Below, piece after piece: positions 5,716 to 5,801 of a DNA stretch of 5,801 nt. The stretch is from contig MGWJ01000090.1 of NCBI GenBank assembly GCA_001800945.1, positions 1 to 5,801 of the forward strand. The letters run 5' to 3'. The notes below the pieces were generated by a model. That model saw nothing but the letters and a program-made list of their open reading frames with translations, was not told the origin of the DNA and did no database searches. The position numbers and the translations under genes are program-made. Each line of letters opens with the position of its first letter. Position 1 is the stretch's first letter. Source of the DNA: Flavobacteria bacterium RIFCSPLOWO2_12_FULL_31_7. GTDB taxonomy: Bacteria; Bacteroidota; Bacteroidia; Flavobacteriales; Flavobacteriaceae.

Positions 5716-5801
5716 TTAGCGATTACGTTTCTTCAAATAATGATGCCATAGTAAGTAAGTAGCTAAAGAACGATACGGTTTCCAATTATTGGCATGAATT
5801 T
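5716..5801 (-). CDS. C-terminus of a probable DNA-3-methyladenine glycosylase (AlkA-like, HhH-GPD), 5' part cut off by window edge
   Basis: Only the last 27 codons and the TAA stop are in the window, reading IHANNWKPYRSLATYLLW followed by HHYLKKRNR. The motif W-x-P-Y-R-S-x-A-x-Y-x-x-W is characteristic of the final helix of AlkA-type DNA-3-methyladenine glycosylases, base-excision repair enzymes of the helix-hairpin-helix superfamily that remove alkylated purines. The basic tail KKRNR fits a DNA-binding protein. The catalytic Asp and the hairpin motif would lie outside the window, so the identification rests on this one motif. It runs in the same direction as ppa, but the gap of 155 nt, a possible terminator and a separate ppa promoter suggest independent transcription. 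Confidence 0.7.
   Translation of the reverse strand, partial: IHANNWKPYRSLATYLLWHHYLKKRNR

Overview
The window looks like chromosomal DNA from a Bacteroidota member of the class Flavobacteriia, probably Flavobacterium or a close relative. The evidence is AT-rich coding and intergenic DNA, absence of Shine-Dalgarno sequences, promoter -7 boxes of the Bacteroidota type (TAnnTTTG), and protein types typical of the group. All five genes lie on the minus strand, so transcription runs from right to left. The window holds housekeeping and glycan-degradation genes. I see no mobile element, CRISPR array, RNA gene or phage gene.

Layout in the direction of transcription: (1) 5801-5716, the last 27 residues of a probable AlkA-like DNA-3-methyladenine glycosylase, followed by a possible terminator. 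(2) 5560-5030, a family I soluble inorganic pyrophosphatase (ppa) with a clear -7 box; a 7-bp tandem repeat fills the place where its -33 element should be. It ends in a strong 16-bp hairpin terminator. (3) 4917-2281, a membrane-integral ion-pumping pyrophosphatase (hppA) with its own -7 box directly after the ppa terminator. It carries an unusual C-terminal extension of about 155 residues with 11 Cys and 6 His, and it ends in its own terminator. (4) 2193-622, a secreted GH20 beta-N-acetylhexosaminidase. (5) 616-1, the N-terminal 205 residues of a glycosylasparaginase with a twin-arginine signal, starting 5 nt after the GH20 stop and cut by the left edge.

Two functional pairs emerge. The ppa/hppA pair places both forms of pyrophosphate disposal side by side: one releases the energy as heat, the other stores it as an ion gradient. 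The GH20/glycosylasparaginase pair is probably one transcript. Together its enzymes could remove terminal GlcNAc from N-glycan remnants and then cut the GlcNAc-Asn bond, which fits scavenging of glycoprotein glycans in the periplasm.

The most interesting item is the Cys/His-rich tail of HppA. Family topology places it outside the cytoplasm, and it looks like a metal-binding or redox-sensitive appendage. The HppA core also has a Glu in helix 5 (position 5.43) and Ala/Gly at the K+ signature. These predict a K+-dependent H+ pump of the Flavobacterium type rather than the Na+ pump that automatic annotation usually names.
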